Shown here one piece after another: positions 1-9,393 of a stretch of DNA of 64,000 nt; the first letter of the stretch is position 1, and each line of letters opens with the position of its first letter. Origin of the DNA: Marinomonas colpomeniae (GTDB lineage: Bacteria; Pseudomonadota; Gammaproteobacteria; Pseudomonadales; Marinomonadaceae); assembly GCF_014803385.1 (NCBI RefSeq), contig NZ_JACYFC010000003.1, forward strand, positions 434,001-498,000, written 5' to 3'. Both the position numbers and the translations under genes were made by a program. The notes beneath the pieces were generated by a model that saw only the letters and a list, made by a program, of their open reading frames with translations, did not search any database and was not told the origin of the DNA.

Positions 1-1
1 A

Positions 2-895
2 GAATGTATTGCCCCTGCTAATCCAGGCGGCGGTTGGGATTTTACTTGCCGTAGTGTTGGTAAAGTATTGGTTGACCTAGAATACATTAAAGGTAATGTT
101 CAAACCGTAAACATGCCAGGTGCTGGTGGCGGTGTTGCGTTTGCTCATACGATTAGTAAACGTGATAAAGATGACAGTCTAATTGTTGCGGCTAGTACTG
201 CGACAACAACTCGTCTTGCTCAAGGCCAATTCCCAGGAATGAACGCTGATCAAGTTAAATGGGTTGGTACATTAGGCGCTGACTACGGCATTATCGCTGT
301 AGGTAAAAATTCAAAATATACCTCTCTTACTCAAGTATTAGAAGCGTTGAAGAAAGATCCAAACGCAGTTAAATTTGCTGGTGGTAGTGCTTCTGGTGGT
401 TGGGATCATTTGAAAGTTCTAATGACAGCACAAAAAGCAGGTGTTGAGAACTTACCGAAAATTCGTTACCTAGCCTATAGCGGTGGTTCTGAAGCTTTGG
501 TTCAAGTTGTTGGTGGTCATGTAGACGCTTTTACTGGTGATATCTCTGAAGTTAAAGGTTTTATGGAGTCTGGTGACTTACGAGTCTTAGCTGTATTGTC
601 TGAACAACGTTTGCCAACACCATTTGATGGCATTCCTACAGCAATGGAGCAGGGCGTTGACTCTATCGCGCCAAACTGGCGTGGGTTTTACGTACCAGGT
701 AATGCAAGCAAAGAATCTTATGACTGGTGGGTAAGCACAATTGACGAGTTATACAAAACTCAAGAATGGAAAGATGTTATGACTAAAAATGGTCTTATTT
801 CATTCCATAAATCTGGTGCTGAATTCGCTCAATTTGTAGAAAATCAAACATTAGATATCCGTATTCTTTCTCAAGACATCGGTCTAATTAAATAA
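2..895 (+). CDS. tctC: TctC-type tripartite tricarboxylate transporter binding protein (5' truncated)
   Basis: Periplasmic substrate-binding subunit of a tripartite tricarboxylate transporter; it would capture citrate or a similar acid and hand it to the TctA/TctB membrane pair. The reading frame is open from the first bases of the window, so the true start and signal peptide lie upstream; a TTG at 68 is not the start. The visible N-terminal motif ECIAPANPGGGWDFTCR is very close to what I recall of the citrate-type TctC lineage, and the fold continues to the usual C-terminal region. It is followed directly by a strong hairpin-plus-T-run and then tctB and tctA on the same strand. The family assignment is secure; citrate as the substrate is inferred from motif resemblance and from the TctDE-like genes downstream. 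Confidence 0.9.
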   Translation, partial: ECIAPANPGGGWDFTCRSVGKVLVDLEYIKGNVQTVNMPGAGGGVAFAHTISKRDKDDSLIVAASTATTTRLAQGQFPGMNADQVKWVGTLGADYGIIAVGKNSKYTSLTQVLEALKKDPNAVKFAGGSASGGWDHLKVLMTAQKAGVENLPKIRYLAYSGGSEALVQVVGGHVDAFTGDISEVKGFMESGDLRVLAVLSEQRLPTPFDGIPTAMEQGVDSIAPNWRGFYVPGNASKESYDWWVSTIDELYKTQEWKDVMTKNGLISFHKSGAEFAQFVENQTLDIRILSQDIGLIK

Positions 896-916
896 TTTCA
901 AAAAAACTGTTATTTT

Positions 917-941
917 GGAGGGGGCAACCCCTCCTTTTTTT
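917..941 (+). terminator. Intercistronic Rho-independent terminator between tctC and tctB
   Basis: A perfect 7-bp stem, GGAGGGG (917-923) and CCCCTCC (928-934), is closed by a GCAA tetraloop of GNRA type and followed by seven Ts (935-941). It stands 21 bases after the tctC stop and 42 bases before tctB. Partial termination here would give more binding protein than membrane subunits. Confidence 0.85.
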
Positions 942-982
942 GATCTTTTTCCCCTTTTAATTTATTCACATGGAGCAGAGAC

Positions 983-1423
983 ATGCGTATTAATGATCGT
1001 GTGTTTGGCATGCTGATGCTGATCATCGCCGTTGCATATGGCTATGAAGCAACGCAATTCCCCATTCCTTTTGGTGGACAAGAAAGTGTAGGACCAGAAA
1101 CTTTTCCTATTATGTTGTCACTCCTTTTAGGTGTTAGTTCTATTTATATGATTCTTCGCCCAGATCCAGATGAAAAATGGGCTCCATCTGCAATGCTAAT
1201 AGAGTTAGGGATTGTCGTTCTGTCTCTACTTGCTTTTGCATGGGCAATTGAACCTGTTGGCTTTATGCCAGCCGCAGCGTTGGTTGTTAGTTTTTTAAGC
1301 TGGCGCATGGGAGCGAGTATTACAAAGAGTCTAATTACTGGTGTAAGTAGCTCTGTTGTTATCTTTTTCCTATTCAATAACGTGCTTGAATTAGCATTAC
1401 CTCTAGGTCTATTGGAGTTTTAA
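983..1423 (+). CDS. tctB: TctB-type small membrane subunit of the tripartite tricarboxylate transporter
   Basis: Small membrane subunit (146 residues) that partners the large TctA permease. The sequence shows four hydrophobic segments: near residues 6-22, around 37-58, a pair across 75-105, and a last one at 113-137. This is the normal TctB topology and length. The ATG at 983 has GGAG seven bases upstream. It ends one base before tctA, so the two are surely cotranslated. The sequence itself is poorly conserved in this family, so the call rests on size, topology and position between tctC and tctA. Confidence 0.88.
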   Translation: MRINDRVFGMLMLIIAVAYGYEATQFPIPFGGQESVGPETFPIMLSLLLGVSSIYMILRPDPDEKWAPSAMLIELGIVVLSLLAFAWAIEPVGFMPAAALVVSFLSWRMGASITKSLITGVSSSVVIFFLFNNVLELALPLGLLEF

Positions 1424-1424
1424 T

Positions 1425-2945
1425 ATGGATACTATGAGCTTATTAATGCAGGGCTTTGCCGTTGCGTTAACGCCTGAAAGCATTATGTTCGCGGTAATCG
1501 GTGCCATCTTAGGTACTTTGATTGGCGCATTGCCGGGTCTTGGCCCTGCAAACGGTGTTGCTATCTTAATTCCACTGGCATTTAGCCTTGGGTTATCACC
1601 AACATCTTCTTTGATTTTATTAACGTCTGTGTATGCGGGTGCCATGTACGGTGGCCGAATTTCTTCTATTCTGTTGAATATACCGGGCGATGAACCAGCC
1701 ATGATGACCTGTTTAGACGGTTATCCAATGGCATTAAAAGGTAAGGCGGCTGAAGCTTTAGCTATATCAGCGATTGCCTCTTTTATTGGTAGTTTTATCG
1801 CGACGATTGGCTTGGTTATTTTGGCACCTATCTTGGCGAAATTCGCACTTAAGTTTGGCCCTGCTGAATACTTTGCTTTGTTTGCCTTAGCGTTTGCAAC
1901 ATTAGGTGGCATTACTGGTAAAAATCAGTTTAAAACATTAATGGCGGCAGCAATTGGTCTAATGATCGCGACAGTTGGTATCGACATTTCTACAGGTGTT
2001 CAGCGTTTTACTTTTAATACGTTGGAGCTGTTCGAAGGTGTTGATTTCATCATTGCTATTGTCGGTTTATTTGCGATTAGTGAATTGTTTTTCTTCTTAG
2101 AACGCCATGCTGGCGATGGTTTAAAACAAGTTGCAATTAATAAACTTAAACTGTCCCCCAAAGATATTATCAAAGTTCTGCCCGCGTCTTTTCGTGGTGC
2201 AGTATTAGGTTTTGTTGCGGGTGTTTTACCAGGTGCTGGTGCGTCTTTAGGTAGCTTTATTAGTTACACTGTTGAAAAACGTGTATCTGATAAAGGCGAA
2301 TTTGGTAAAGGTGATCCTCGTGGTGTTGCTGCTCCTGAAGCGGGTAACAACGGTGCGGCGTCTGGTGCTTTGGTTCCTATGCTAACTCTTGGCGTTCCTG
2401 GTAGTGGTACAACGGCTGTTTTGTTAGCGATGTTGATCTCGTTAAATATCTCTCCAGGCCCTATGTTGTTCCAACAGAATGCAGATCTTGTTTGGGGTGT
2501 TATTGCTGCGATGTTTATTGGTAACCTTGTGTTGCTTTTGTTAAACATTCCTATGATCGGTATTTTCGTTAAATTACTGAGCATTCCACCTAAATATCTA
2601 ATGCCAATTGTAACCTTGATTGCTTCGGTTGGTATTTATGCTGTTAGCCATAGTGCGCTAGATTTGTACTTCATGGTTGGTTTTGGTGTTGCTGGTTATA
2701 TTTTCCGTAAAGTTGATATCCCATTGGTACCCATTATCCTTGGTATGCTGCTTGGGCCTGAGATGGAAAAAAGTCTACGTCATACTTTAGTTTTGTCTGA
2801 CGGTGACTGGACTGCATTGTTTAATAGTGGATTGAGTATTGGTCTTTGGACTGTTGCGATACTTGGCTTAGTTCTACCTATTATTGTTGGTCCGATTGTA
2901 CGAGCAAAAATGGCAAAATCCAAAACAGCAACGAAAGGTGATTAA
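1425..2945 (+). CDS. tctA: TctA-type large permease of the tripartite tricarboxylate transporter
   Basis: Large permease subunit, 506 residues with about twelve membrane segments, the normal length for TctA. Family hallmarks are visible. The N-terminal half has the glycine-rich GALPGLGPANGVAILIPL motif (near residues 34-51) and the YGGRISSILLNIPGDE motif. The second half carries the pseudo-repeat GVLPGAGASLGSFISYTVEK and the EAGNNGAASGALVPMLTLGVPGSG stretch. Imports the acid bound by TctC, driven by an ion gradient (family knowledge). The start ATG follows the tctB stop by one base. A terminator lies 75 bases after the stop, so tctCBA forms a complete unit. Confidence 0.93.
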   Translation: MDTMSLLMQGFAVALTPESIMFAVIGAILGTLIGALPGLGPANGVAILIPLAFSLGLSPTSSLILLTSVYAGAMYGGRISSILLNIPGDEPAMMTCLDGYPMALKGKAAEALAISAIASFIGSFIATIGLVILAPILAKFALKFGPAEYFALFALAFATLGGITGKNQFKTLMAAAIGLMIATVGIDISTGVQRFTFNTLELFEGVDFIIAIVGLFAISELFFFLERHAGDGLKQVAINKLKLSPKDIIKVLPASFRGAVLGFVAGVLPGAGASLGSFISYTVEKRVSDKGEFGKGDPRGVAAPEAGNNGAASGALVPMLTLGVPGSGTTAVLLAMLISLNISPGPMLFQQNADLVWGVIAAMFIGNLVLLLLNIPMIGIFVKLLSIPPKYLMPIVTLIASVGIYAVSHSALDLYFMVGFGVAGYIFRKVDIPLVPIILGMLLGPEMEKSLRHTLVLSDGDWTALFNSGLSIGLWTVAILGLVLPIIVGPIVRAKMAKSKTATKGD

Positions 2946-3019
2946 GCGTTGATGCTTTGAATTTTAAGTTTATATGACTTAAGTTTTAAATGCTGAATAC
3001 GCAGTATGTTGTACTATAG

Positions 3020-3052
3020 AATTCGGACAGTTTAGGCTGTTCGAATTTTTTT
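3020..3052 (+). terminator. Rho-independent terminator after tctA
   Basis: An 11-bp stem, AATTCGGACAG (3020-3030) with CTGTTCGAATT (3037-3047), has one G-U pair, a TTTAGG loop and a following T-run. It separates the transporter operon from the regulatory operon that begins at about 3095. Confidence 0.85.
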
Positions 3053-3094
3053 GTTTTTACTATAAAAATAATAACCATAATATGGCTGATGTTT

Positions 3095-3778
3095 ATGCGA
3101 ATTCTAGTGGTAGAAGACACTCAAGTATTGGGCCAAGCAATCTGTGAAAGGTTGACAAGTTTGGGCCATGGGGTTGATTTAATTGGCGACGGTAAACGTG
3201 CTGATGAATTACTAAAATACCAATCTGTGGACTTGATTCTATTGGATTTGAATTTACCTGGTTTGTCTGGGCTGCAACTACTTCAAAAATTACGCCAGCG
3301 AGATGATGATACACCTGTTTTGATTTTAACGGCACGAGATAAAATAGAAGATCGCATTCGATTACTTGATGAAGGTGCAGACGACTATCTAACCAAACCA
3401 TTTGATTTTGGTGAACTAGAGGCTCGCTGTCGGGCTCTACTTCGTCGTAAACAAGGATACGCTGCTAACACCACGGAACATGGAAATATCACAGTAAACA
3501 GAGATAGCCGACAGATATTTATTGAAGGCGAGTTGACGGCCATCACAAATAGAGAGTTCCGCTTATTGGAAATTTTCCTTGGCCATTTAGGGCGAGTGCT
3601 CAGTAAAGATGAGATTACCGATCATTTATTTAATTTTAATGAAACGCCTAGCCCTAACGCTATTGAGTTGTATGTTGGTCGTTTACGCAAAAAAATGATC
3701 AAAGGTGACTTAACCATTAATACTTTAAGAGGAATTGGTTATGTGGCAGAAATCGCCAAACCATCAAAACCTCAGTGA
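3095..3778 (+). CDS. tctD: OmpR-family response regulator, TctD-like
   Basis: DNA-binding response regulator of 227 residues. The receiver domain (1-120) has the acidic pair E7/D8, the phosphoacceptor D51 in LILLDLNLPG and the conserved lysine in YLTKPF. The C-terminal winged-helix domain (about 128-222) ends with ELYVGRLRKKM and TLRGIGYVAE, typical of OmpR/PhoB effectors. I start it at the ATG giving MRILVVEDT, the family norm; an ATG two codons earlier (3089) is also in frame and neither has a clear Shine-Dalgarno. Its position after tctCBA and overlap with a TctE-like kinase suggest control of tricarboxylate uptake; that target is inferred. Confidence 0.9.
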   Translation: MRILVVEDTQVLGQAICERLTSLGHGVDLIGDGKRADELLKYQSVDLILLDLNLPGLSGLQLLQKLRQRDDDTPVLILTARDKIEDRIRLLDEGADDYLTKPFDFGELEARCRALLRRKQGYAANTTEHGNITVNRDSRQIFIEGELTAITNREFRLLEIFLGHLGRVLSKDEITDHLFNFNETPSPNAIELYVGRLRKKMIKGDLTINTLRGIGYVAEIAKPSKPQ

Positions 3779-5264
3779 AGAAGAGGAAAGGAATGCCTTA
3801 AGAAAAGCACCGTCATTACGCTTTCGCTTTATTTTGGCTGGTGTGTTAGTTATTGGCGTTATTGCTGGTGTGGCAGTCAACTTAGTATTCGATTACAGCC
3901 AGAAACTTGCTGATTTATCCTATGATCGTTTGTTACGTAGTGCCTTGTTACAAATGGACGAAAACGTCGGTTTGATCGGTAATGAAGTGAGTATTGATAT
4001 TCCTTGGTCGGCGTTTGCTACCTTGGCACAAGCAGATGAAGACCGTGTGTTTTATAAAGTCGAAAGCGTAGAGCAAGGCTTTATAACAGGTTATAGAGAC
4101 CTTAATAGCGAACCACCCAAAAAACCGGTATTGGATGAAATTCAATTTTATAACCGAGAATATTCTGGTGAAATGGTTCGTTTTGCTTGGGTAGAGCGAC
4201 ATTTAACAGACCCAGAAACGGCACAAACAGTGCGAATTATCCTAGGTCAGACACGCTTATCAAGAGAAGAGATGGCATCTTCTGTCACTCAAAGAGCTAT
4301 TGAAATTGTTTTGTTAATTGCATTAGTGGCAATTACCTTAATCGTGATCGGTAGCCATTTAGTATTAAGACCTCTACACCGTATTGAAAGAGCATTAGAA
4401 GAACGGGCAATGGGTGACCTTACCCCAATAGATATTAATACTCCGAAAGAAACCCATCATCTTAAAGTTGCCATTAATCATTTCATGGTACGGCTGCAAA
4501 GAAACTTAGAACAATTAGAAAACTATACCGCGGATGCGGCACATCAACTGCGTACGCCATTAGCAAGCTTACGAGCTTTGGCTGAGAACGCCCGTGACAA
4601 TATTACTACAGGTGAGATTTCTTCAGAGCCTATTTCATCAGACATTCTCTCATCAAACAGTGTCTCATCAAAAAAACATCACCAGGATTTAGAGAATATC
4701 GTCATTCAATGCGATACTCTTAGCCAAACAATTACCCTATTGCTGAATCAAGCCGTGGTTTCTCACCGTTTACAAACTCACCACTTAGAATCGGTTAACT
4801 TGCTAGAACCTATTAGAGCTTCCTGTCGAGAACAAGCAGTAACTGCTTTACATCAAGGCATACTTTTGTCTCTGGACTGTGAGCTGCAAAGCGCTTTTGT
4901 ATTAGGTGATAGCTTTTCGATTCAGCAGATGATGCAAAATCTTATCGAAAATGCAGTTCGTTACAGTGGGTCTGATAGAGAGCACGCTTCAGAAATCATT
5001 GTTCAAGTAAATGAGTTTGATCATTTCTATCGCATTAAAGTGATTGATTACGGTGATGGTATTCCAGACATAGAAAAAGAACGAGTGTTCGAGCGCTTTT
5101 ATCGTGGGCGTTATGATATTGCTGGAAGTGGTGTAGGTCTGGCTATGGTGAAAGATATAGTCGATCACCATTCAGCACGGATTTTGATATTAGATAACGA
5201 ACCTCAAGGTACAACATTTCAAGTTGATTTTGCGAAATTTAAAACAGATGAGGCATCAGCATGA
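3741..5264 (+). CDS. tctE: Sensor histidine kinase, TctE-like, with a repeat insertion in the dimerisation domain
   Basis: Membrane sensor kinase, about 507 residues. It has a cytoplasmic N-terminus, a first membrane helix near residues 30-52 and a TctE-type periplasmic sensor region to about 190. A second helix follows (about 192-212), then a HAMP-like linker. The DHp motif is HQLRTPLASL with His268, and the ATPase domain shows NLIENAVRYS (N box), DYGDGIPD (G1) and GSGVGLAMVKDIV (G2). The ATG at 3741 has AGAGGA eight bases upstream and overlaps the regulator gene by 38 bases. Unusual: between the two DHp helices lies ISSEP-ISSDI-LSSNS-VSSKK (residues 293-312), a four-fold five-residue repeat absent from ordinary TctE as I remember it. 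Confidence 0.9.
   Translation: MWQKSPNHQNLSEEEERNALRKAPSLRFRFILAGVLVIGVIAGVAVNLVFDYSQKLADLSYDRLLRSALLQMDENVGLIGNEVSIDIPWSAFATLAQADEDRVFYKVESVEQGFITGYRDLNSEPPKKPVLDEIQFYNREYSGEMVRFAWVERHLTDPETAQTVRIILGQTRLSREEMASSVTQRAIEIVLLIALVAITLIVIGSHLVLRPLHRIERALEERAMGDLTPIDINTPKETHHLKVAINHFMVRLQRNLEQLENYTADAAHQLRTPLASLRALAENARDNITTGEISSEPISSDILSSNSVSSKKHHQDLENIVIQCDTLSQTITLLLNQAVVSHRLQTHHLESVNLLEPIRASCREQAVTALHQGILLSLDCELQSAFVLGDSFSIQQMMQNLIENAVRYSGSDREHASEIIVQVNEFDHFYRIKVIDYGDGIPDIEKERVFERFYRGRYDIAGSGVGLAMVKDIVDHHSARILILDNEPQGTTFQVDFAKFKTDEASA
4617..4676 (+). repeat. Four tandem 15-bp units inside the histidine kinase gene
   Basis: Four in-frame 15-base units (4617-4631, 4632-4646, 4647-4661, 4662-4676) share a core of hydrophobic codon, TCT/TCA, TCA. 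They encode ISSEP, ISSDI, LSSNS and VSSKK. The array sits in the loop between DHp helices 1 and 2 and looks like a slipped-strand expansion that has since diverged. Confidence 0.75.
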
Positions 5265-6382
5265 AGTCGTATTTTTTGTTAATTATTCTTATTTCTTTGT
5301 TTATGAATGGCTCCTTGCGAGCAGCAGAACCTGTCTGGTTTGGTGATGAGAATGCGCCGCGTATATTAACGATTAATTCCGCGTTAGATCTTGCTTCTTT
5401 TGAACCGATCTTAAAAGAATTTGCAGCGTTACATCCCAGTATTCGCGTTTCCTACCGAGACGTAAATACATTGGATTTATATTATCTAGTGATAGCGGAA
5501 CAAGCTGCACCTGTGCCGAGTTTGGTTATTAGTAGTGCGATGGATTTACATTTAAAACTGGTAAATGATGGTTATGCTCAAACTTACCAATCTGATGTCA
5601 CGGATCAATTGGCTAATAATTTCAAATGGCGTAATCAGTTGTTTGCTTTTTCATTAGAACCTATTGTTATGCTGGTTAATAAGAATGCCTTCCCAGGAGA
5701 TTTACCAGAAGACAGGCAGTCTTTATTACAAACAATTAGGCAGCACGGAAAATACATGCGTAAGCGTATTGGTACCTACGATATCCGCCAAAGTGGTGTG
5801 GGGTACTTATTAGCGAGCCAAGATGCACGACAGGCAGATGCAACATGGGGGCGGTTATTAGAAGCGTTTGGGAGTCACGACATACAAACGTATTGTTGTA
5901 CTCATGAAATCATTGATGATGTTGCTGATGGAAAATTGGTATTGGGTTACAACTTACTAGGTTCTTACGCCTCGCAACGTGCTCGTGATGACGATAGATT
6001 AAAGATGATTTTGCCAAAAGATTACACTCTTATGCTAATGCGTGCCGCACTGATACCAAAAGGTGCTCCAAATGCTCGTGATGCAGGGATTTTTTTAGAC
6101 TTTTTATTGTCAGATAAAGCACAAGCTATGATGCAGAACCAAGGTTTACTGTTTCCTATTAGACCTAATTTCAATAATGATGATGATCATTACGTTGTTC
6201 ATGCACCAGGTCCTACAGGAATTATTGAATTAGATCAGCAGCTATTAGTTGGTCGAGATTATGCAAAGCAGCAGCGTTTTATTCATAACTGGGAAGTTGC
6301 ATTGGAAATAAACGATGAACCAATTCAAGCTAATGTTGAAGACGTAGTGAAAGAAGATAATCAAATAATGAAGATAGAATAA
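5261..6382 (+). CDS. Periplasmic ABC-type solute-binding protein coupled to the TctDE-like system
   Basis: A 373-residue secreted protein with an N-terminal signal peptide (hydrophobic residues 4-16, likely cleavage after SLRAAE). The body resembles iron/organic-acid class bacterial extracellular solute-binding proteins (FEPILKEFAALHPSIRVSYRDVNTLDLYYLV; later GAPNARDAGIFLDFLLSDKAQAMM). Its ATG overlaps the kinase stop as ATGA, so it is translationally coupled to the sensor, and there are no ABC permease or ATPase genes nearby. I infer that it is either a periplasmic ligand receptor for the kinase or an orphan binding protein. The C-terminal tail beyond residue 355 is acidic. The family is clear; the ligand is not. 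Confidence 0.8.
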   Translation: MKSYFLLIILISLFMNGSLRAAEPVWFGDENAPRILTINSALDLASFEPILKEFAALHPSIRVSYRDVNTLDLYYLVIAEQAAPVPSLVISSAMDLHLKLVNDGYAQTYQSDVTDQLANNFKWRNQLFAFSLEPIVMLVNKNAFPGDLPEDRQSLLQTIRQHGKYMRKRIGTYDIRQSGVGYLLASQDARQADATWGRLLEAFGSHDIQTYCCTHEIIDDVADGKLVLGYNLLGSYASQRARDDDRLKMILPKDYTLMLMRAALIPKGAPNARDAGIFLDFLLSDKAQAMMQNQGLLFPIRPNFNNDDDHYVVHAPGPTGIIELDQQLLVGRDYAKQQRFIHNWEVALEINDEPIQANVEDVVKEDNQIMKIE

Positions 6383-6490
6383 TCACATCTTATTATTTGA
6401 AATTAAGTTAACTTGAAAAATAGAATGAATTACGATGTGTTTTTATCTGCTTTATTAAAACATGATGCCATTGAATAAAAAGGAAATGAA

Positions 6491-7105
6491 ATGCGTTATT
6501 TATTAAGTCTTATTTGTGTATTTTCACTACAATCAGCATGGGCAGATATGACATTAACTGTGCTTGACCAAAATGGTTTACCTGTAGAAGATTCAGTTAT
6601 TATTTTATCTGACAGCCCAGTATCGACACCAGAGTCTGTTGCGGTGATGAATCAAATCTATTCCTCTTTTGTGCCTAGAGTGTTAGTTATTCAGAAAAAC
6701 CAAAGTGTTAGTTTTCCAAACAGTGATGATATTCGTCACCACGTTTATAGCTTCTCTATCCCGAAAGCATTTGAAATCAAACTTTATAAAGGCAAAGAAA
6801 TTCCACCAGTAGTATTTGATACTTCCGGAATTGTTGTTTTAGGCTGTAATATTCATGACAGTATGATTGGTTATATCATCATTGCTGATAACACTTTTGC
6901 AGCCAAAACAGATAAAGATGGCAAGGTACGTTTACCCGCTAGAAAAGGGGATAAGATTTCATTGTGGACGGAAAGAGACATGGAGAGTGTTACCGCGATG
7001 TCTTCCTTCAATATTACTAGTGATACAGAACAGAGTATTAAATTGGATCTTCTGCCTCCAATTGAAGTAGAAGACCATTCTCAACATAAGCATAATAACG
7101 GGTAA
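6491..7105 (+). CDS. Cupredoxin-like periplasmic protein (methylamine-utilisation-protein type)
   Basis: A 204-residue exported protein with a signal peptide (residues 1-18, cleavage around SAWAD). A beta-sandwich domain carries a type-1 copper site pattern: His83 or His84 in DDIRHHVYSF, and Cys119, His122 and Met125 in GCNIHDSM. Proteins of this shape are often labelled methylamine utilisation protein, but no methylamine dehydrogenase genes are present, so I do not adopt that role. The C-terminus is His-rich (HSQHKHNNG). It follows the solute-binding gene by 108 bases and ends in a terminator. Likely a periplasmic electron-transfer or copper-binding protein; the partner is unknown. Confidence 0.78.
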   Translation: MRYLLSLICVFSLQSAWADMTLTVLDQNGLPVEDSVIILSDSPVSTPESVAVMNQIYSSFVPRVLVIQKNQSVSFPNSDDIRHHVYSFSIPKAFEIKLYKGKEIPPVVFDTSGIVVLGCNIHDSMIGYIIIADNTFAAKTDKDGKVRLPARKGDKISLWTERDMESVTAMSSFNITSDTEQSIKLDLLPPIEVEDHSQHKHNNG

Positions 7106-7136
7106 AAGCATTAAATTGTAAGTTCTCTATGCAGTT

Positions 7137-7183
7137 AAACGCCACCTTGTATGCAGTTCGCATAAACAAAGTGGCGTTTTTTT
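7137..7183 (+). terminator. Rho-independent terminator after the cupredoxin gene
   Basis: The stem AAACGCCACCTTGT (7137-7150) pairs with ACAAAGTGGCGTTT with one mismatch. It is extended by an inner ATGC/GCAT stem (7151-7163) and followed by a T-run. It ends the plus-strand group; the next gene is convergent. Confidence 0.85.
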
Positions 7184-7212
7184 GCTGTACTTACCGTTTT
7201 AATGCCATGCTT

Positions 7213-8595
7213 TTATTTTGAGGCTGTTACACTTGCAAAAGCTTGATCCAGAATGGACAATATTTTTTCAATTTGAGCTTCTGATACACAAAGTGCAGGG
7301 CTCATATTAAGTATATTATTGTGTTCGAAGCTTCTGTTTGTGCGCCCAATTAATAAGCCTGCTTGTTTACAGGCAATGAATATTTTGATCGCTACAGATT
7401 CGTCTTCAGGTTCTTTCGTGTGATGATCTCGAACCAGTTCAACCCCCAACAATAAACCTTTACCACGCACATCACCGATGATCGGGTATTTTGCTTTTAG
7501 TTTTTGTAAACCAGCAAGAAACACATCACCTAATGCTGCGCAGTTTTCGATAAGGTTTTCATCTTCGATGATTTTCATATTGGCTATGGCAGCTGCAGGA
7601 CCAGCAAGGCAACCACCGTAAGTTGAAATATCGCGGAAGTAGCCAAGTTTGTCATCACTGGCATCTTCTTGAAGCATCTTATAAACGGCTTCGGTTGTCA
7701 CTGTGCAAGAGATGGCGGCATAGCCAGATGCAACGCCTTTTGCCATGGTGACTATGTCTGGTTGAATATCATAATGTTGGTAGCCAAACCATTTCCCTGT
7801 ACGACCTAAACCACAAACCACCTCATCAAGAATCAGTAAGATGTGGTGTTTTTTACAGATCTGTTCAACAGCTTTGAGATAACCATCTGGTGGCGTAATG
7901 ATACCGCCGCCAGCAGTGATGGGTTCAATAATAACCGCGCCAACGGTTTCTGGACCTTCACGTAATATCACCTCTTCCATTAATTGCGCTGCTTTCAATC
8001 CATAGTCAGTTGTGTCTTCAAATTGGCTACGGTATTCAAAGCAATGTGGAAATTCGACAAAACCCGGTACAAAAGGACCGAATTGATCACGACGTTGTGA
8101 TTGACCCGTTGCGCTTAATGCAGCCAATGTGGTGCCATGATAATCACGTTCACGGTAAAGGATTTTGTTTTTCTTACCTCCGTATTTTTTATGAGAAATC
8201 TGACGCACCATTTTAAAGGCTTTTTCATTCGCTTCTGAACCGGAGCTTGAATAAAATACACGTTGCATGCCCGGCATTTTTTCTAATAAACGATTGGCAA
8301 AAACCGCAGCAGGTTTGTTTGCCATGGCGCTGGCAAAGAAGTTAAGTTCCAGTAATTGCTCACTCATTGCATCTACAATTTCTTTGCGGCCATAACCTGT
8401 GTTTGTCACCCAAACACCGCCTGCTGAGGCATCTAGGTATTGGTTACCATCGATGTCCCAAAGGTCTAATCCTTTGCCTTTTACAAACATGGGCAAGCCA
8501 TTTTCTGCAGCAGCACCCGGAGTAAGGTGATGCCAAACGCTGGACTTGTCGAATGCTTTAATTTGGTCATTCGTGTATTCGCTGTATTGTGACAT
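7213..8595 (-). CDS. tpa: Taurine:pyruvate aminotransferase (class III, PLP-dependent)
   Basis: Moves the amino group of taurine to pyruvate, giving sulfoacetaldehyde and alanine. A class III aminotransferase of 460 residues has the PLP phosphate motif GSEAN (119-123), YHG (152-154), the cofactor aspartate D257 in LILDEVV, and the Schiff-base lysine K286 in MAKGVASG. I start it at the ATG at 8595 behind AAGGAGATAACC; the in-frame TTG five codons earlier lies in the ribosome-binding site itself. It is the last gene of an operon with the sulfoacetaldehyde reductase and a TauE-type permease, next to tauR and tauABC, which makes taurine the likely substrate over other omega-amino donors. Confidence 0.88.
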   Translation of the reverse strand: MSQYSEYTNDQIKAFDKSSVWHHLTPGAAAENGLPMFVKGKGLDLWDIDGNQYLDASAGGVWVTNTGYGRKEIVDAMSEQLLELNFFASAMANKPAAVFANRLLEKMPGMQRVFYSSSGSEANEKAFKMVRQISHKKYGGKKNKILYRERDYHGTTLAALSATGQSQRRDQFGPFVPGFVEFPHCFEYRSQFEDTTDYGLKAAQLMEEVILREGPETVGAVIIEPITAGGGIITPPDGYLKAVEQICKKHHILLILDEVVCGLGRTGKWFGYQHYDIQPDIVTMAKGVASGYAAISCTVTTEAVYKMLQEDASDDKLGYFRDISTYGGCLAGPAAAIANMKIIEDENLIENCAALGDVFLAGLQKLKAKYPIIGDVRGKGLLLGVELVRDHHTKEPEDESVAIKIFIACKQAGLLIGRTNRSFEHNNILNMSPALCVSEAQIEKILSILDQAFASVTASK

Positions 8596-8619
8596 GGTTA
8601 TCTCCTTCAATATGGTTGA

Positions 8620-9390
<771 letters not shown>

Positions 9391-9393
9391 TTA

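Noticed and set aside
6491..7105. Label as methylamine utilisation protein
   Set aside because: The name is inherited from automated annotation of similar cupredoxins; no mau genes are present in the window.
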